Of a DNA stretch of 20,536 bases, positions 13,453-20,536 are shown in pieces. The translations under genes and the position numbers were made by a program. Position 1 is the first letter of the stretch; each line of letters opens with the position of its first letter. Source of the stretch: UBA5314 sp039679855 (GTDB lineage Bacteria; Bacillota; Syntrophomonadia; Syntrophomonadales; Syntrophomonadaceae); the NCBI GenBank assembly GCA_039679855.1, contig JBDKUE010000119.1, forward strand, positions 1 to 20,536. Direction: 5' to 3'. Under the pieces are notes generated by a model. That model did no database searches and had not been told where the DNA came from. It worked only from the letters and a program-made list of their open reading frames with translations.

Positions 13453-14101
13453 ATAAACCTCCTGAGCGCAGCGACTTCACCGGCTCAAAACTGGCCCGGT
13501 GGATGCTGCACGGTCCATGGGCAAATAAAGCCTGCAGGTGTTCACGGGTGGCATAGCCTTTATGATTGCCAAAACCATAGACCGGATGGATGAGATGCAG
13601 GTTTTCCATCAACCTATCCCGTTCAACCTTGGCCACAATTGAAGCGCTGGCGATCGAAATGCTGAGACTGTCCCCCTTGATTATGGCCTGCTGCTTAATA
13701 TTAATATCGGGCAGAGAGAGGGCATCGATTAGTAAATAATCGGGCTTAAGCGGCAGCTCCCTGACCGACATGACCATGGTTTCCCGAGTGGCGTTCAAGA
13801 TGTTGATAGAATCCAGGTAGGGAGGAAATATGCATGCCACCGCCCAGGCCAGGGCTCTCCTCTTGATTTCGATCACCAATTCCAGGCGTTTTTTGGGGCT
13901 TAACTTTTTAGAATCGTTGACCCCCTCAATTAATTCCCCGGGGGGGAGTATGACTGCCGCGCTGACAACCGGTCCAGCAATACAGCCCCGGCCCACTTCG
14001 TCTATGCCGGCAATATGTAAATATCCCTGGCCTATCGCCTCCTTTTCATAGAGGCTCATGGCTTCCAGGCGTTTTGACTCCCTCTCAGCCTTGTTACTCA
14101 A
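13412..14101 (-). CDS. rnhB: Ribonuclease HII
   Basis: Cuts RNA in RNA-DNA hybrids and at single ribonucleotides in DNA. At 229 aa, with the family motifs GIDEVGRG (Asp34, Glu35), LLIDALSLP (Asp126), KGDSLSISIASASIVAKVERD (Asp144) and YGFGNHKGYAT, which together give the metal-binding acidic residues. The start is TTG at 14101, chosen because GAGGTG lies 8 bases upstream and a longer frame is not available. The end overlaps the FliK-like gene by 41 bases. The left end of the repeat element at 14125 lies directly upstream of the ribosome binding site, so any promoter must be in the element or in the reductase operon beyond it. Confidence 0.95.
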   Translation of the reverse strand: MSNKAERESKRLEAMSLYEKEAIGQGYLHIAGIDEVGRGCIAGPVVSAAVILPPGELIEGVNDSKKLSPKKRLELVIEIKRRALAWAVACIFPPYLDSINILNATRETMVMSVRELPLKPDYLLIDALSLPDINIKQQAIIKGDSLSISIASASIVAKVERDRLMENLHLIHPVYGFGNHKGYATREHLQALFAHGPCSIHRASFEPVKSLRSGGLYAEQPGLFDQFST

Positions 14102-14124
14102 TTATTTTGCACCTCAGTTCCATA

Positions 14125-14322
14125 GTACTCTGTTAACCCTAATTCTTTATGTAACTCGTCAGGGAAAATTTTTGGCGGCTCCTTGGCGTACTGCCACCGC
14201 CGCATTAGCCCGTCCATGGGCGTCAAGGAATGAGTAATACTGGACGTATTGCGACTGACGACAACGCAGTCATGCGGAAATTTAACCGACGATTATATAA
14301 AGAATTAGGGTTAACAGAGTAC
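14125..14322. mobile_element. MITE-like element, copy 2 (one internal unit)
   Basis: A 198-bp element with perfect 21-bp inverted ends at 14125-14145 and 14302-14322. It has one 51-bp unit, read on the minus strand, with hairpins GCCC-ATGGAC-GGGC and TGGC-AGTAC-GCCA, the GCGGCGG...GCCGCC outer pairing, and the AATAC-TGGAC-GTATT hairpin. It fills almost all of the gap between the second flavin reductase (stop 14330) and rnhB (start 14101): only 7 and 23 bases remain on the two sides. No protein is encoded. Orientation matches the 18 kb copy and is opposite to the 10.7 kb copy. Confidence 0.87.
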
Positions 14323-14329
14323 AAGCCCT

Positions 14330-16273
14330 TTATTCAAAGCTCATCCGGTAAATGTCCTGGGCCACTGTTTCGGCTTGCATTACGGCATTGCGGATATTGC
14401 TCACCCGCTGGGCGTCTCCAATGAGAAATACCTGGGGATGAAGCTGCTTTAGTTCATAGTACAACTGGTTGTTGGGCTTATATCCCACCGCCAGGACTAT
14501 TCGATCGGCTTCCAGCCCTTCCGGACCGAAACCCCTTTCAATAATTACCCGGCCTTCTTTAATAGCAACCACTGTGCTGCCGGTCATTTTTACCACCCCG
14601 GCCTCATCCAAACGATTCAACAGATCCCGCCGGTTCTTTTTCTCCATCTGGCCCGCCAGAACCTTCTCTTTTTCCACGATGACGATCCGATTGCCCCTAT
14701 TGACCAGGTAATCGGCCGTCTCACATCCATTGATGCCTCCGCCGATAATTACAACCTTTTGGTTTGATATTTCTACCCGGTTTTCCAATACGTCAGACAT
14801 TTTAACAGTATTATCCCATTGTATAGCCCCGTCAGGATAAACCGGGTTGGAACCGGTAGCCAAGACAACATAATCGGGATTTTCCTCATGAAGGATCCCT
14901 GACGTATATGGCCGGTTTAATAAAAGGGGAATGCCGTAATGGGCAAGCTCACCCAACAGGTAATCAAGATAGCGGGTCAATCGATGTTTGTGCGGCGGCC
15001 TATTGGCGATATTAAGCAGTCCACCAGGCCGGGACGCCTGTTCATATATCTGAACCTCAAAGCCAAGCTTCTTGAGGGATAAAGCCGCCTGCATGCCAGC
15101 TGGACCGCTGCCCACTATTGACACCTTATTGCAGCGCGAAGAAGTCTTTACCGATAGCTGCTTCCCTTCCTGACCGGTCCAAAAATTCACCGTACAGCGG
15201 GCCCCCCATCCTTTAAAGGTGCTGTCTATACAGCGGTTGCAAACCAGGCAGGGCCTGATCCGATTGACTTGCCCCTGTTCGGCTTTTTGGGCCCAATCCG
15301 GATCAGCTAAAAGGCCCCGTCCCAGGAATACCAAATCAGCCTGATCACTGGCTATCAACTGGTCGGCAAAAGCCGGGTTTGATAGGACGCCTCCACTGAT
15401 AACCGGAATGTTCACCCACCTTTTTAATTCTCCGGCCAGATATGTCCGCCAGCCTTCCCGATAGGAAGGAGGTTCGATACTGTTTAAACCCGATTCATAG
15501 GTTCCAGAAGAACAGTGAATAAGATTGGCTCCCTCTTCCTGCAAACGCATGGCTATCGTGATGCTTTCATCTAATTGCAGCCCACCGGCAACGAAATCAT
15601 CCATATTTAACCGGACCGATATTAACAGCCCGGGTTCGGTCTTTTTAATACCGGCCAGAATGTTTACCAGAAAACGGGAACGGTTTTCCGGGCTGCCCCC
15701 ATATTCGTCTCGACGCTGGTTGCTGTGTGGCGACAGGAATTGATTTATAAGGTAGCCGTGAGCGGCATGCAGCTCTACCCCGTCAAATCCCGCCCGAGCA
15801 GCTTTGCGCGCTGCTTCTATATACGCCCGTTCTAGATATTTAATCTCCTCTATACCAAGTTCCCTGGGGATTTCCCGGGTTACCGGACAGGGCAGCGGCG
15901 AAGGGGCCACAGGCTGCTCCCCGGTTATCAGTGAAGAAGTCTGCCGCCCGGCGTGGAGTAATTGAATGAATGTCGCTACTCCATGGGATTTTGTAGTCTC
16001 AACCAGGTGCTCTAGACCTGATATGTAACGAGAATCGTCGATGCGCAACTGAGTTGCTGTTGTCAGGCCGGATTGGTGAATACAGGCGGCCTCGACTATG
16101 ATCATTCCAACGCCGCCCCGGGCGCGGGCTTCGTAGTAATCGAGCTGGCGGCCGCTGACTTCTCCGCTGGAAAGGCCGTAACAAACGAGCATGGGGGCCA
16201 TTACCACCCGGTTTTTTAGGGTCATACCCCCGAGAACAATCGGTGAAAACAGTGATGAATATACCTTTCTCAT
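14330..16273 (-). CDS. NADH:flavin oxidoreductase / 2,4-dienoyl-CoA reductase-type enzyme, downstream paralog
   Basis: A 647-aa multidomain reductase. Residues 1-330 form an Old Yellow Enzyme-type TIM barrel binding FMN; HAAHGYLINQFLSPHSNQRRDEYGG (about 169-193) and His253 in LIHCSSG match E. coli FadH, where Tyr166 and His252 are catalytic. A 4Fe-4S site follows: Cys342, 345, 348 and 360 (CLVCNRC...C). FAD binds at GSGPAG (388-393) and NAD(P) at GGGING (511-516). Electrons pass from NAD(P)H through FAD and Fe-S to FMN and to an enoyl-type double bond. The substrate is unknown (dienoyl-CoA, enoate or other). The start ATG at 16273 has GGGGGA upstream. It follows its paralog by 40 bases. Downstream is the inserted repeat element and rnhB. 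Confidence 0.88.
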   Translation of the reverse strand: MRKVYSSLFSPIVLGGMTLKNRVVMAPMLVCYGLSSGEVSGRQLDYYEARARGGVGMIIVEAACIHQSGLTTATQLRIDDSRYISGLEHLVETTKSHGVATFIQLLHAGRQTSSLITGEQPVAPSPLPCPVTREIPRELGIEEIKYLERAYIEAARKAARAGFDGVELHAAHGYLINQFLSPHSNQRRDEYGGSPENRSRFLVNILAGIKKTEPGLLISVRLNMDDFVAGGLQLDESITIAMRLQEEGANLIHCSSGTYESGLNSIEPPSYREGWRTYLAGELKRWVNIPVISGGVLSNPAFADQLIASDQADLVFLGRGLLADPDWAQKAEQGQVNRIRPCLVCNRCIDSTFKGWGARCTVNFWTGQEGKQLSVKTSSRCNKVSIVGSGPAGMQAALSLKKLGFEVQIYEQASRPGGLLNIANRPPHKHRLTRYLDYLLGELAHYGIPLLLNRPYTSGILHEENPDYVVLATGSNPVYPDGAIQWDNTVKMSDVLENRVEISNQKVVIIGGGINGCETADYLVNRGNRIVIVEKEKVLAGQMEKKNRRDLLNRLDEAGVVKMTGSTVVAIKEGRVIIERGFGPEGLEADRIVLAVGYKPNNQLYYELKQLHPQVFLIGDAQRVSNIRNAVMQAETVAQDIYRMSFE

Positions 16274-16313
16274 ATTTCCCCCTTGCCGTGTATCCTTTAA
16301 GATCCTCGCCTCA

Positions 16314-18257
16314 CTATTCCCAGCTCATACGGTAAATGTCCTGGGCTATTGTTTCGGCCTGAACTACGGCATTGCGTACGTTGCTGACCTGATAGGCGTC
16401 CCCGATAAGGAAAACCCGGGGATGGATTTTATTCAATTCACAGTACAATTGTTTATCTGGTTGATACCCTACTGCCAGGACTACCAGATCGGCTTCCAGG
16501 CGTTCCTGCCCCAATTGGGTATCAACAATTACCCAGCCTTCTTCTAGGGCGACAACCGTGCTGCCGGTCATCTTCACCACTCCCGCCTTATCCAGACGGT
16601 TCATCATGTCCCGCCGGTTCTTTTTCTCCATTTGACCGGCCAGAACGCTTTCTTTTTCTATTATCACTACCCGGTTGTCCATTTTTATAAGATAATCAGC
16701 AGTTTCGCATCCATTGCTTCCACCACCAATAATGGCTACATTTTTATTGGATATTTGCACCTCATCTTCCAGAATATCAGCCATATTAATAGCATTATCC
16801 CACTTTATGTCTCCCGTAGGAACAACTGGCCTGGACCCGGTGGCAACAACCACGTAATCCGGTTCTTCCTGTAGAAGGGTTTGGGCTGTAAATTGACAGT
16901 TCAGTATAATAGGAACCCGATAGTGCTCCAGCTCTCCCAACAGGTAGTCACGATAGCGGGCCAGGCGGTGCTTGTGGGGGGGGCGGCAGGCTAGATTGAG
17001 TAGCCCTCCGGGTTGGGCGGATTTTTCAAAAACCTTGACTTCAAAGCCCAGTTTTTTCAATGACAAAGCAGCCTGCATTCCTGCCGGGCCGCTGCCTATT
17101 ACGGCCACTCTATTTTGGGTGGAAGTGGTCTTTACCGACATCTGCTGGGCTTCGCGGCCAGTCCAGAAGTTAACCGTGCAGCGCACGCTTAAGCCCTTGA
17201 AATTGCTTTCAATGCAGCGGTTGCATAGTAGGCAAGGCCTGATCCGCTGGTGTGCTCCTTGCTTTACCTTGTTGACCCAATCCGGATCGGCTAGAAGACT
17301 GCGACCCAGGAAAATATAGTCGGCCTGGCCGCTTTCTATCAACTGGTTGGCAAAAGCCGGACTGCATAGGATACCACCACTAATAACCGGGATCTTTACC
17401 CACTTTTTTACTTCCCCGGCCAGGTAGGCCCGCCATCCCTCCCGGTAAGAAGAAGGTTCAATACTATTTAAACCCGATTCATAGGTACCCGAAGAACAAT
17501 GGATGAGGTTGGCCCCCTCCTCCTCCAAACGGGCGGCTATCTGGACGCTCTCTTCCAATTGCAGACCGCCTGGCACAAAATCATCCATGTTTAAGCGGAC
17601 CGAAATGATAAGCCCCGGCTCGGCCTTCTTTATTCCGGATAGAATATTTACCAGGAAGCGCATGCGGTTCTCAGTGCTGCCTCCATATTCATCACGGCGC
17701 TGGTTGCTGTGCGGTGATAAAAACTGATTAATGAGGTAACCATGGGCAGCATGCAGCTCGACGCCGTCAAATCCGGCCCGGGCGGCATTTCGGGCTGCTT
17801 CTATGTAGGCTTTTTCAAGATGGTTGACTTCATCGATACTTAGCCCCCGGGGGGCTTCCCGGGTTACCGGGCAAGCCAGCGGAGATGGAGCCACCGGCTG
17901 TTCACCGGTGACCAGTGACGAGGTCTGCCGTCCGGCATGGAGCAATTGAATAAAGGCCCCTACACCATGAGCCTTTATTGTTTCGGCTAGATGTTCCAGA
18001 CCTGATATAAAACGAGGCTGGTCTATCCTCAACTGAGTAGACGCTTCCATACCCGAAGGATGAACACAGGCGGCCTCGACTATTATAATTCCGACCCCGC
18101 CGCGGGCCCGGGCTTCATAGTAATCGATCAGGCGCGGGCTTACCTCTCCGCTGGCCAGACCGTAAGACACCAGCATGGGAGCCATTACCACCCGGTTTTT
18201 TACGGTTAGGCCTCCAATCTTGCCTGGTGAAAATAGTGCTGAATACTTTTTTTGCAT
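16314..18257 (-). CDS. NADH:flavin oxidoreductase / 2,4-dienoyl-CoA reductase-type enzyme, upstream paralog
   Basis: A second 647-aa enzyme with the same order of domains as the gene at 14330-16273: OYE-type FMN barrel with YLINQFLSP, Fe-S cysteines 342, 345, 348 and 360 (CLLCNRC...C), FAD motif IGSGPAG and NAD(P) motif GGGSNG. Over the first 60 residues I count 46 identities with the paralog, so a fairly old tandem duplication. The start ATG at 18257 has GGGGGAG 5 bases upstream, and a TATAAT box lies 36 bases further up. The two genes form an operon separate from the CoA-transferase genes, which end in their own terminator. The neighbourhood suggests a role in acyl/enoyl-CoA or enoate reduction, but substrate choice is inference. 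Confidence 0.88.
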   Translation of the reverse strand: MQKKYSALFSPGKIGGLTVKNRVVMAPMLVSYGLASGEVSPRLIDYYEARARGGVGIIIVEAACVHPSGMEASTQLRIDQPRFISGLEHLAETIKAHGVGAFIQLLHAGRQTSSLVTGEQPVAPSPLACPVTREAPRGLSIDEVNHLEKAYIEAARNAARAGFDGVELHAAHGYLINQFLSPHSNQRRDEYGGSTENRMRFLVNILSGIKKAEPGLIISVRLNMDDFVPGGLQLEESVQIAARLEEEGANLIHCSSGTYESGLNSIEPSSYREGWRAYLAGEVKKWVKIPVISGGILCSPAFANQLIESGQADYIFLGRSLLADPDWVNKVKQGAHQRIRPCLLCNRCIESNFKGLSVRCTVNFWTGREAQQMSVKTTSTQNRVAVIGSGPAGMQAALSLKKLGFEVKVFEKSAQPGGLLNLACRPPHKHRLARYRDYLLGELEHYRVPIILNCQFTAQTLLQEEPDYVVVATGSRPVVPTGDIKWDNAINMADILEDEVQISNKNVAIIGGGSNGCETADYLIKMDNRVVIIEKESVLAGQMEKKNRRDMMNRLDKAGVVKMTGSTVVALEEGWVIVDTQLGQERLEADLVVLAVGYQPDKQLYCELNKIHPRVFLIGDAYQVSNVRNAVVQAETIAQDIYRMSWE

Positions 18258-18292
18258 TGTGCTCCCCCTGCAAATATCTCTTTTTACTACAA

Positions 18293-18325
18293 ATTATAAC
18301 ATAAAGGTTTTTGCATATTTATGCA
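18293..18325 (-). promoter_or_regulatory. Promoter region of the reductase pair, with an inverted repeat
   Basis: On the minus strand TATAAT (plus-strand ATTATA at 18293-18298) is a perfect -10 box; no good -35 is visible at 16-18 bases. Instead TGCATA-TT-TATGCA (18312-18325) occupies that position, an inverted repeat that could bind an activator or repressor. A regulator is not identified. Confidence 0.5.
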
Positions 18326-18339
18326 GCTTATACAGCTTG

Positions 18340-18542
18340 GTACTCTGTTAATCCTAATTCTGTGTATTAGTCGTCGAGGGAAATTTTTGTAGGACAAGGC
18401 GGTCACTCCTTGCCGTCCTGGCACTAGCCCGTCCATGGGCGTCGGAGGAATGAGTAATACTGGACGTATTGCGATTGGCGACAACGTAGTCATACGGAAA
18501 TTTAACCGACGATAATATATGGAATTAGGGTTAACAGAGTAC
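18340..18542. mobile_element. MITE-like element, copy 3 (one shortened unit)
   Basis: A 203-bp element with 21-bp inverted ends at 18340-18360 (one mismatch: AATCC for AACCC) and 18522-18542. Same orientation as the 14 kb copy. Its single unit is about 46 bp and lacks eight bases between two GTG triplets, consistent with slippage, but hairpins GCCC-ATGGAC-GGGC and TGCC-AGGAC-GGCA are both kept. It lies between the CoA-transferase terminator and the promoter of the reductase pair. GTAC at both outer ends; the bases beyond differ from the other copies, so the ends are well defined. Confidence 0.87.
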
Positions 18543-18560
18543 TAATTAAGCCGTTTTCAG

Positions 18561-18599
18561 AAAAAAAGAGGCCTCAAGATCTGTTGTCCTGAGGGCCTT
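18561..18599 (-). terminator. Rho-independent terminator of the CoA-transferase operon
   Basis: GAGGCCTCA (18568-18576) pairs with TGAGGGCCTT (18590-18599) with one bulged base; on the minus strand seven T follow (AAAAAAA at 18561-18567). It is about 45 bases after the stop of the second subunit gene. Confidence 0.85.
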
Positions 18600-18642
18600 G
18601 GAGGGGAATGGGGGTTATATTAGACTTAGGGAGGAAACTAAT

Positions 18643-19455
18643 TTAAGGCAGGAATATGCCTTCGGGATCAACCACCTTGTAGAGCAGCTCCAGTTCAGCA
18701 TAGGTAGGTGGCACGGTTTCCCCTTTGCATCTCGATATATTGAGGTCAAAGCTGCAGTTGTCCTTGACCTGTTCCGGCGTGAAACCGGGATGGACAGTGT
18801 CCAGGTACATAATTCCGTCATCGTCAAAACGGAATACGCCCATATTGGTTATAACTGCAGTGACACCGCCCCGGAAATACTTACCGTAAACTTCTTTCTT
18901 CGGAGCCATTTCCCCAGATGGCCATTTTTTGATCATCCAGCCCGGAGAAGTAATATAATCTACATTTTCTTTAAAACGGCGTTTTTCCTGAACCATAATG
19001 AAAACCGTCTTGCGCGCCAGGGCATTGATGTCCGGATTGCCGCCACTGCCGGTAAAACGTTTGCTGGGAGCCGCATAGTCGCCAACCACAGTGGTGTTGA
19101 CATTGCCGTATTTATCTATTTCGGCGCCGCCCAGGAAGGCCAGGTCGACGTAGCCGCGATGCAGGTTGCAGTAAAAGGCTTCCGTCAATCCGGCCGCTAT
19201 TGAACCATTGGTGGCGCAGCGGGCATCTCCCACGGAAGTCGGTAAATCGATAGGTCTCCCATCAATACTGCCTGCTTCATATATACACACGGAATTGGGA
19301 GCGTTGTTCTTCTGAGCAAGCATAATAGCCAGCATGGGCAGTCCGGTTCCGGCGAACACCACGTCGCCGTCGTTAACTTCCCGGGCCGCGGCTACCGCCA
19401 GCATATCGGCCCCTTTGTATTCGCCCGGTTTTGCGTATTGGTTGGCATTGCTCAT
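18643..19455 (-). CDS. CoA-transferase subunit B, glutaconate CoA-transferase-like
   Basis: Beta subunit, 270 aa, of a family I CoA-transferase that moves CoA between carboxylic acids. Motifs: FAGTGLPMLAIMLAQK, then VCIYEAGSIDGRP with Glu60, the likely active-site Glu that forms the glutamyl-CoA intermediate (equivalent to Glu54 of Acidaminococcus GctB, inferred from position), FLGGAEIDKYGNVNTTVVG and GGVTAVITNMGVFRF. The start ATG at 19455 shares one base with the TAA stop of subunit A (TAATG), so translation is coupled. The pair could act on glutaconate, but many relatives act on other dicarboxylates or short-chain acids; the true substrate cannot be read from sequence. It could feed acyl-CoA to the flavin reductases downstream, although they are a separate transcription unit. 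Confidence 0.85.
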   Translation of the reverse strand: MSNANQYAKPGEYKGADMLAVAAAREVNDGDVVFAGTGLPMLAIMLAQKNNAPNSVCIYEAGSIDGRPIDLPTSVGDARCATNGSIAAGLTEAFYCNLHRGYVDLAFLGGAEIDKYGNVNTTVVGDYAAPSKRFTGSGGNPDINALARKTVFIMVQEKRRFKENVDYITSPGWMIKKWPSGEMAPKKEVYGKYFRGGVTAVITNMGVFRFDDDGIMYLDTVHPGFTPEQVKDNCSFDLNISRCKGETVPPTYAELELLYKVVDPEGIFLP

Positions 19456-20432
19456 TATCTCGACCCCCTTTTCACTCTGGTGGAGTATCCCAGCATAGTA
19501 TTGGCTCTAAGTTTATCCAGCCTGCTGATGCCAAGTTTGGCCAGGTACTCTTCGTGGTCTTTCACCCCGAAGATCCATTCATCCGCCCATTTATTGTATC
19601 CCTCTTGACTCTTAGAAGCTGCGTAGAAAGAGCGGATAAAATCGGCATCAACATCGTAGCAGAACTGGGAGCCGGTGGGGTGCGCCCCCCAGGGGCACTC
19701 AACAATATAGTCAACCATATAACCAGTAGCCAGGTTGCGGCTTGGTTCTCTTCTGAGGAATTCGTCAGGAACAATTTCTTCAGCCAGTACTATTACCTTG
19801 TCAGCCGCCCGGATGGCTTCAGCATCGGTATAGGTCTGGGCGTTTACCCGTACAATACCTTCGTCGCTGACCGTTTGGGCATATACCAGTGCCCAGTCGG
19901 GATTAGCAGCTGGCATCAGGGCTATTTCGCCCATATTAAAGAAGGGATCTTCACACATTACATATTTCTTTACCGGGATCTTGGGATTGGAGCCGTCCCT
20001 TTTTCCAGCCTTCCCAAGCATATCGTATTCGGGATTTAAAATATCGGTTCCTAGTGAACATGCCGTGGGTAAGAAGGGCAGTCCATATGCCCCGGCCAGT
20101 AAACGGGCTACAACCTGGGCATGGCTGTAGTCCTCAACTATGAACGACTTATCTACGTGTGCAGCTGCCACCCTTTCACCCAATTTACCGTATAGCTCGT
20201 GCCCAGCCCAACAAGATTCCCAAATGCCTAAGCATCCACCTCCGGCCAACACCTCGGTTTGAGTTCCTCCATTAACCTCAAAAAGGTGCAGGTTCTTTTT
20301 CTGCTGCCTCACCAGTTCATAAACGAGTGCCATCGGCCGGCGCCAGATGGTGAAACCGCTGAAAGTTATCATGTCACCATCCTTGATGAGGCTGGCCACC
20401 TCTTGGATTGTTGCTCTCTGTGCCTTAGCCAT
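19455..20432 (-). CDS. CoA-transferase subunit A, glutaconate CoA-transferase-like
   Basis: Alpha subunit, 325 aa. The N-terminal region DGDMITFSGFTIWRRPMALVYELVRQ is the oxyanion/CoA-binding region of family I transferases; GLPFLPTACSLGTDILN and DWALVYAQTVSDEGIV follow. The last part carries the subunit-specific extension typical of GctA (FYCYDVDADFIRSFYAAS-like segment ending DEWIFGVKDHEEYLAKLG). The start ATG at 20432 has GAGGGAGGG upstream. First gene of the two-gene operon; both subunits end 20 bases from a terminator region. The upstream 104 bases contain a hairpin but no clear promoter. Confidence is high for the family and low for substrate. Confidence 0.87.
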   Translation of the reverse strand: MAKAQRATIQEVASLIKDGDMITFSGFTIWRRPMALVYELVRQQKKNLHLFEVNGGTQTEVLAGGGCLGIWESCWAGHELYGKLGERVAAAHVDKSFIVEDYSHAQVVARLLAGAYGLPFLPTACSLGTDILNPEYDMLGKAGKRDGSNPKIPVKKYVMCEDPFFNMGEIALMPAANPDWALVYAQTVSDEGIVRVNAQTYTDAEAIRAADKVIVLAEEIVPDEFLRREPSRNLATGYMVDYIVECPWGAHPTGSQFCYDVDADFIRSFYAASKSQEGYNKWADEWIFGVKDHEEYLAKLGISRLDKLRANTMLGYSTRVKRGSR

Positions 20433-20484
20433 TTTATCCCTCCCTCATTTCTTTAGACCTCTCAACTTCTTGCCCTTATAGCAG

Positions 20485-20502
20485 CCAACTTATTGCAGTT
20501 GG
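20485..20502. promoter_or_regulatory. Inverted repeat upstream of the CoA-transferase operon
   Basis: CCAACT-TATTGC-AGTTGG is a perfect 6-bp inverted repeat about 50-70 bases before the start codon. The window ends about 34 bases beyond, so the promoter cannot be placed with confidence. It might be an operator or a leader hairpin. Confidence 0.35.
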
Positions 20503-20536
20503 TATACTATCTGGATTCTTTGGGGGGACTCTAACG

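Noticed and set aside
18293..18542. Element end as promoter of the reductase pair
   Set aside because: The TATAAT box lies outside the element (18293-18298), and the element lies further upstream, so it need not supply the promoter.
18598..19203. 201-aa plus-strand open frame
   Set aside because: Lies antisense within the well-supported CoA-transferase subunit B gene and resembles no protein family.
20433..20536. Sigma-54 promoter before the CoA-transferase genes
   Set aside because: A GG...GC pair exists on the minus strand, but the spacing is 11 rather than 10 bases and the rest does not match.

Overview
The window reads as a chromosomal segment of an anaerobic, flagellated low-to-mid GC Firmicute of the class Clostridia. 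Signs are strong AGGAGG-type ribosome binding sites, ATG/GTG/TTG starts, a YlbF-family protein, a two-gene SufC/SufB-like Fe-S system, a pyruvoyl arginine decarboxylase, and anaerobic flavin/Fe-S enoate-type reductases beside a glutaconate-type CoA-transferase. A Syntrophomonadaceae-like organism would fit, but that is inference from gene content only. Almost every gene is on the minus strand.

Layout: (1) 1-567 is the C-terminal part of tryptophanyl-tRNA synthetase, then an unrecognised 149-aa plus-strand gene with a clear sigma-A promoter. (2) 1337-3527 (minus) is a compact polyamine operon: pyruvoyl-dependent arginine decarboxylase, spermidine synthase, agmatinase, giving arginine to agmatine to putrescine to spermidine. 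(3) 3528-4004 is gene-free and holds a long palindrome and three tandem 51-bp repeats. (4) 4005-8282 (minus) carries a PrsA/PpiC lipoprotein foldase, a Fur-family repressor, SufC plus a short SufB/D-like scaffold, and a LysR regulator. (5) 8428-10259 (minus) carries NADP-type glutamate dehydrogenase, with its own promoter and terminator, and a YlbF-family gene. (6) 10260-11205 holds a mobile-element-like repeat and a small ribbon-helix-helix protein. (7) 11206-14101 (minus) is rnhB, a FliK-like protein, a stand-alone FlhB C-terminal domain protein and yraN. (8) 14330-18257 (minus) is a tandem pair of 647-aa FMN/4Fe-4S/FAD reductases. (9) 18643-20432 (minus) is a two-subunit CoA-transferase with its own terminator.

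The most unusual content is a family of roughly 200-250-bp non-coding elements with 21-bp terminal inverted repeats, at 10644-10893, 14125-14322 and 18340-18542. A decayed piece at 6821-6903 supplies the last codons and the stop of the fur gene. Inside each full element is a 46-51-bp unit, once or twice, and the same unit stands three times without element ends at 3817-3969. The unit contains two small hairpins whose stems differ between copies by compensatory base pairs while the loops keep GGAC or a near variant. This points to selection on, or templated maintenance of, a folded RNA or single-stranded DNA form. I regard this as the best candidate for an undescribed system in the window.
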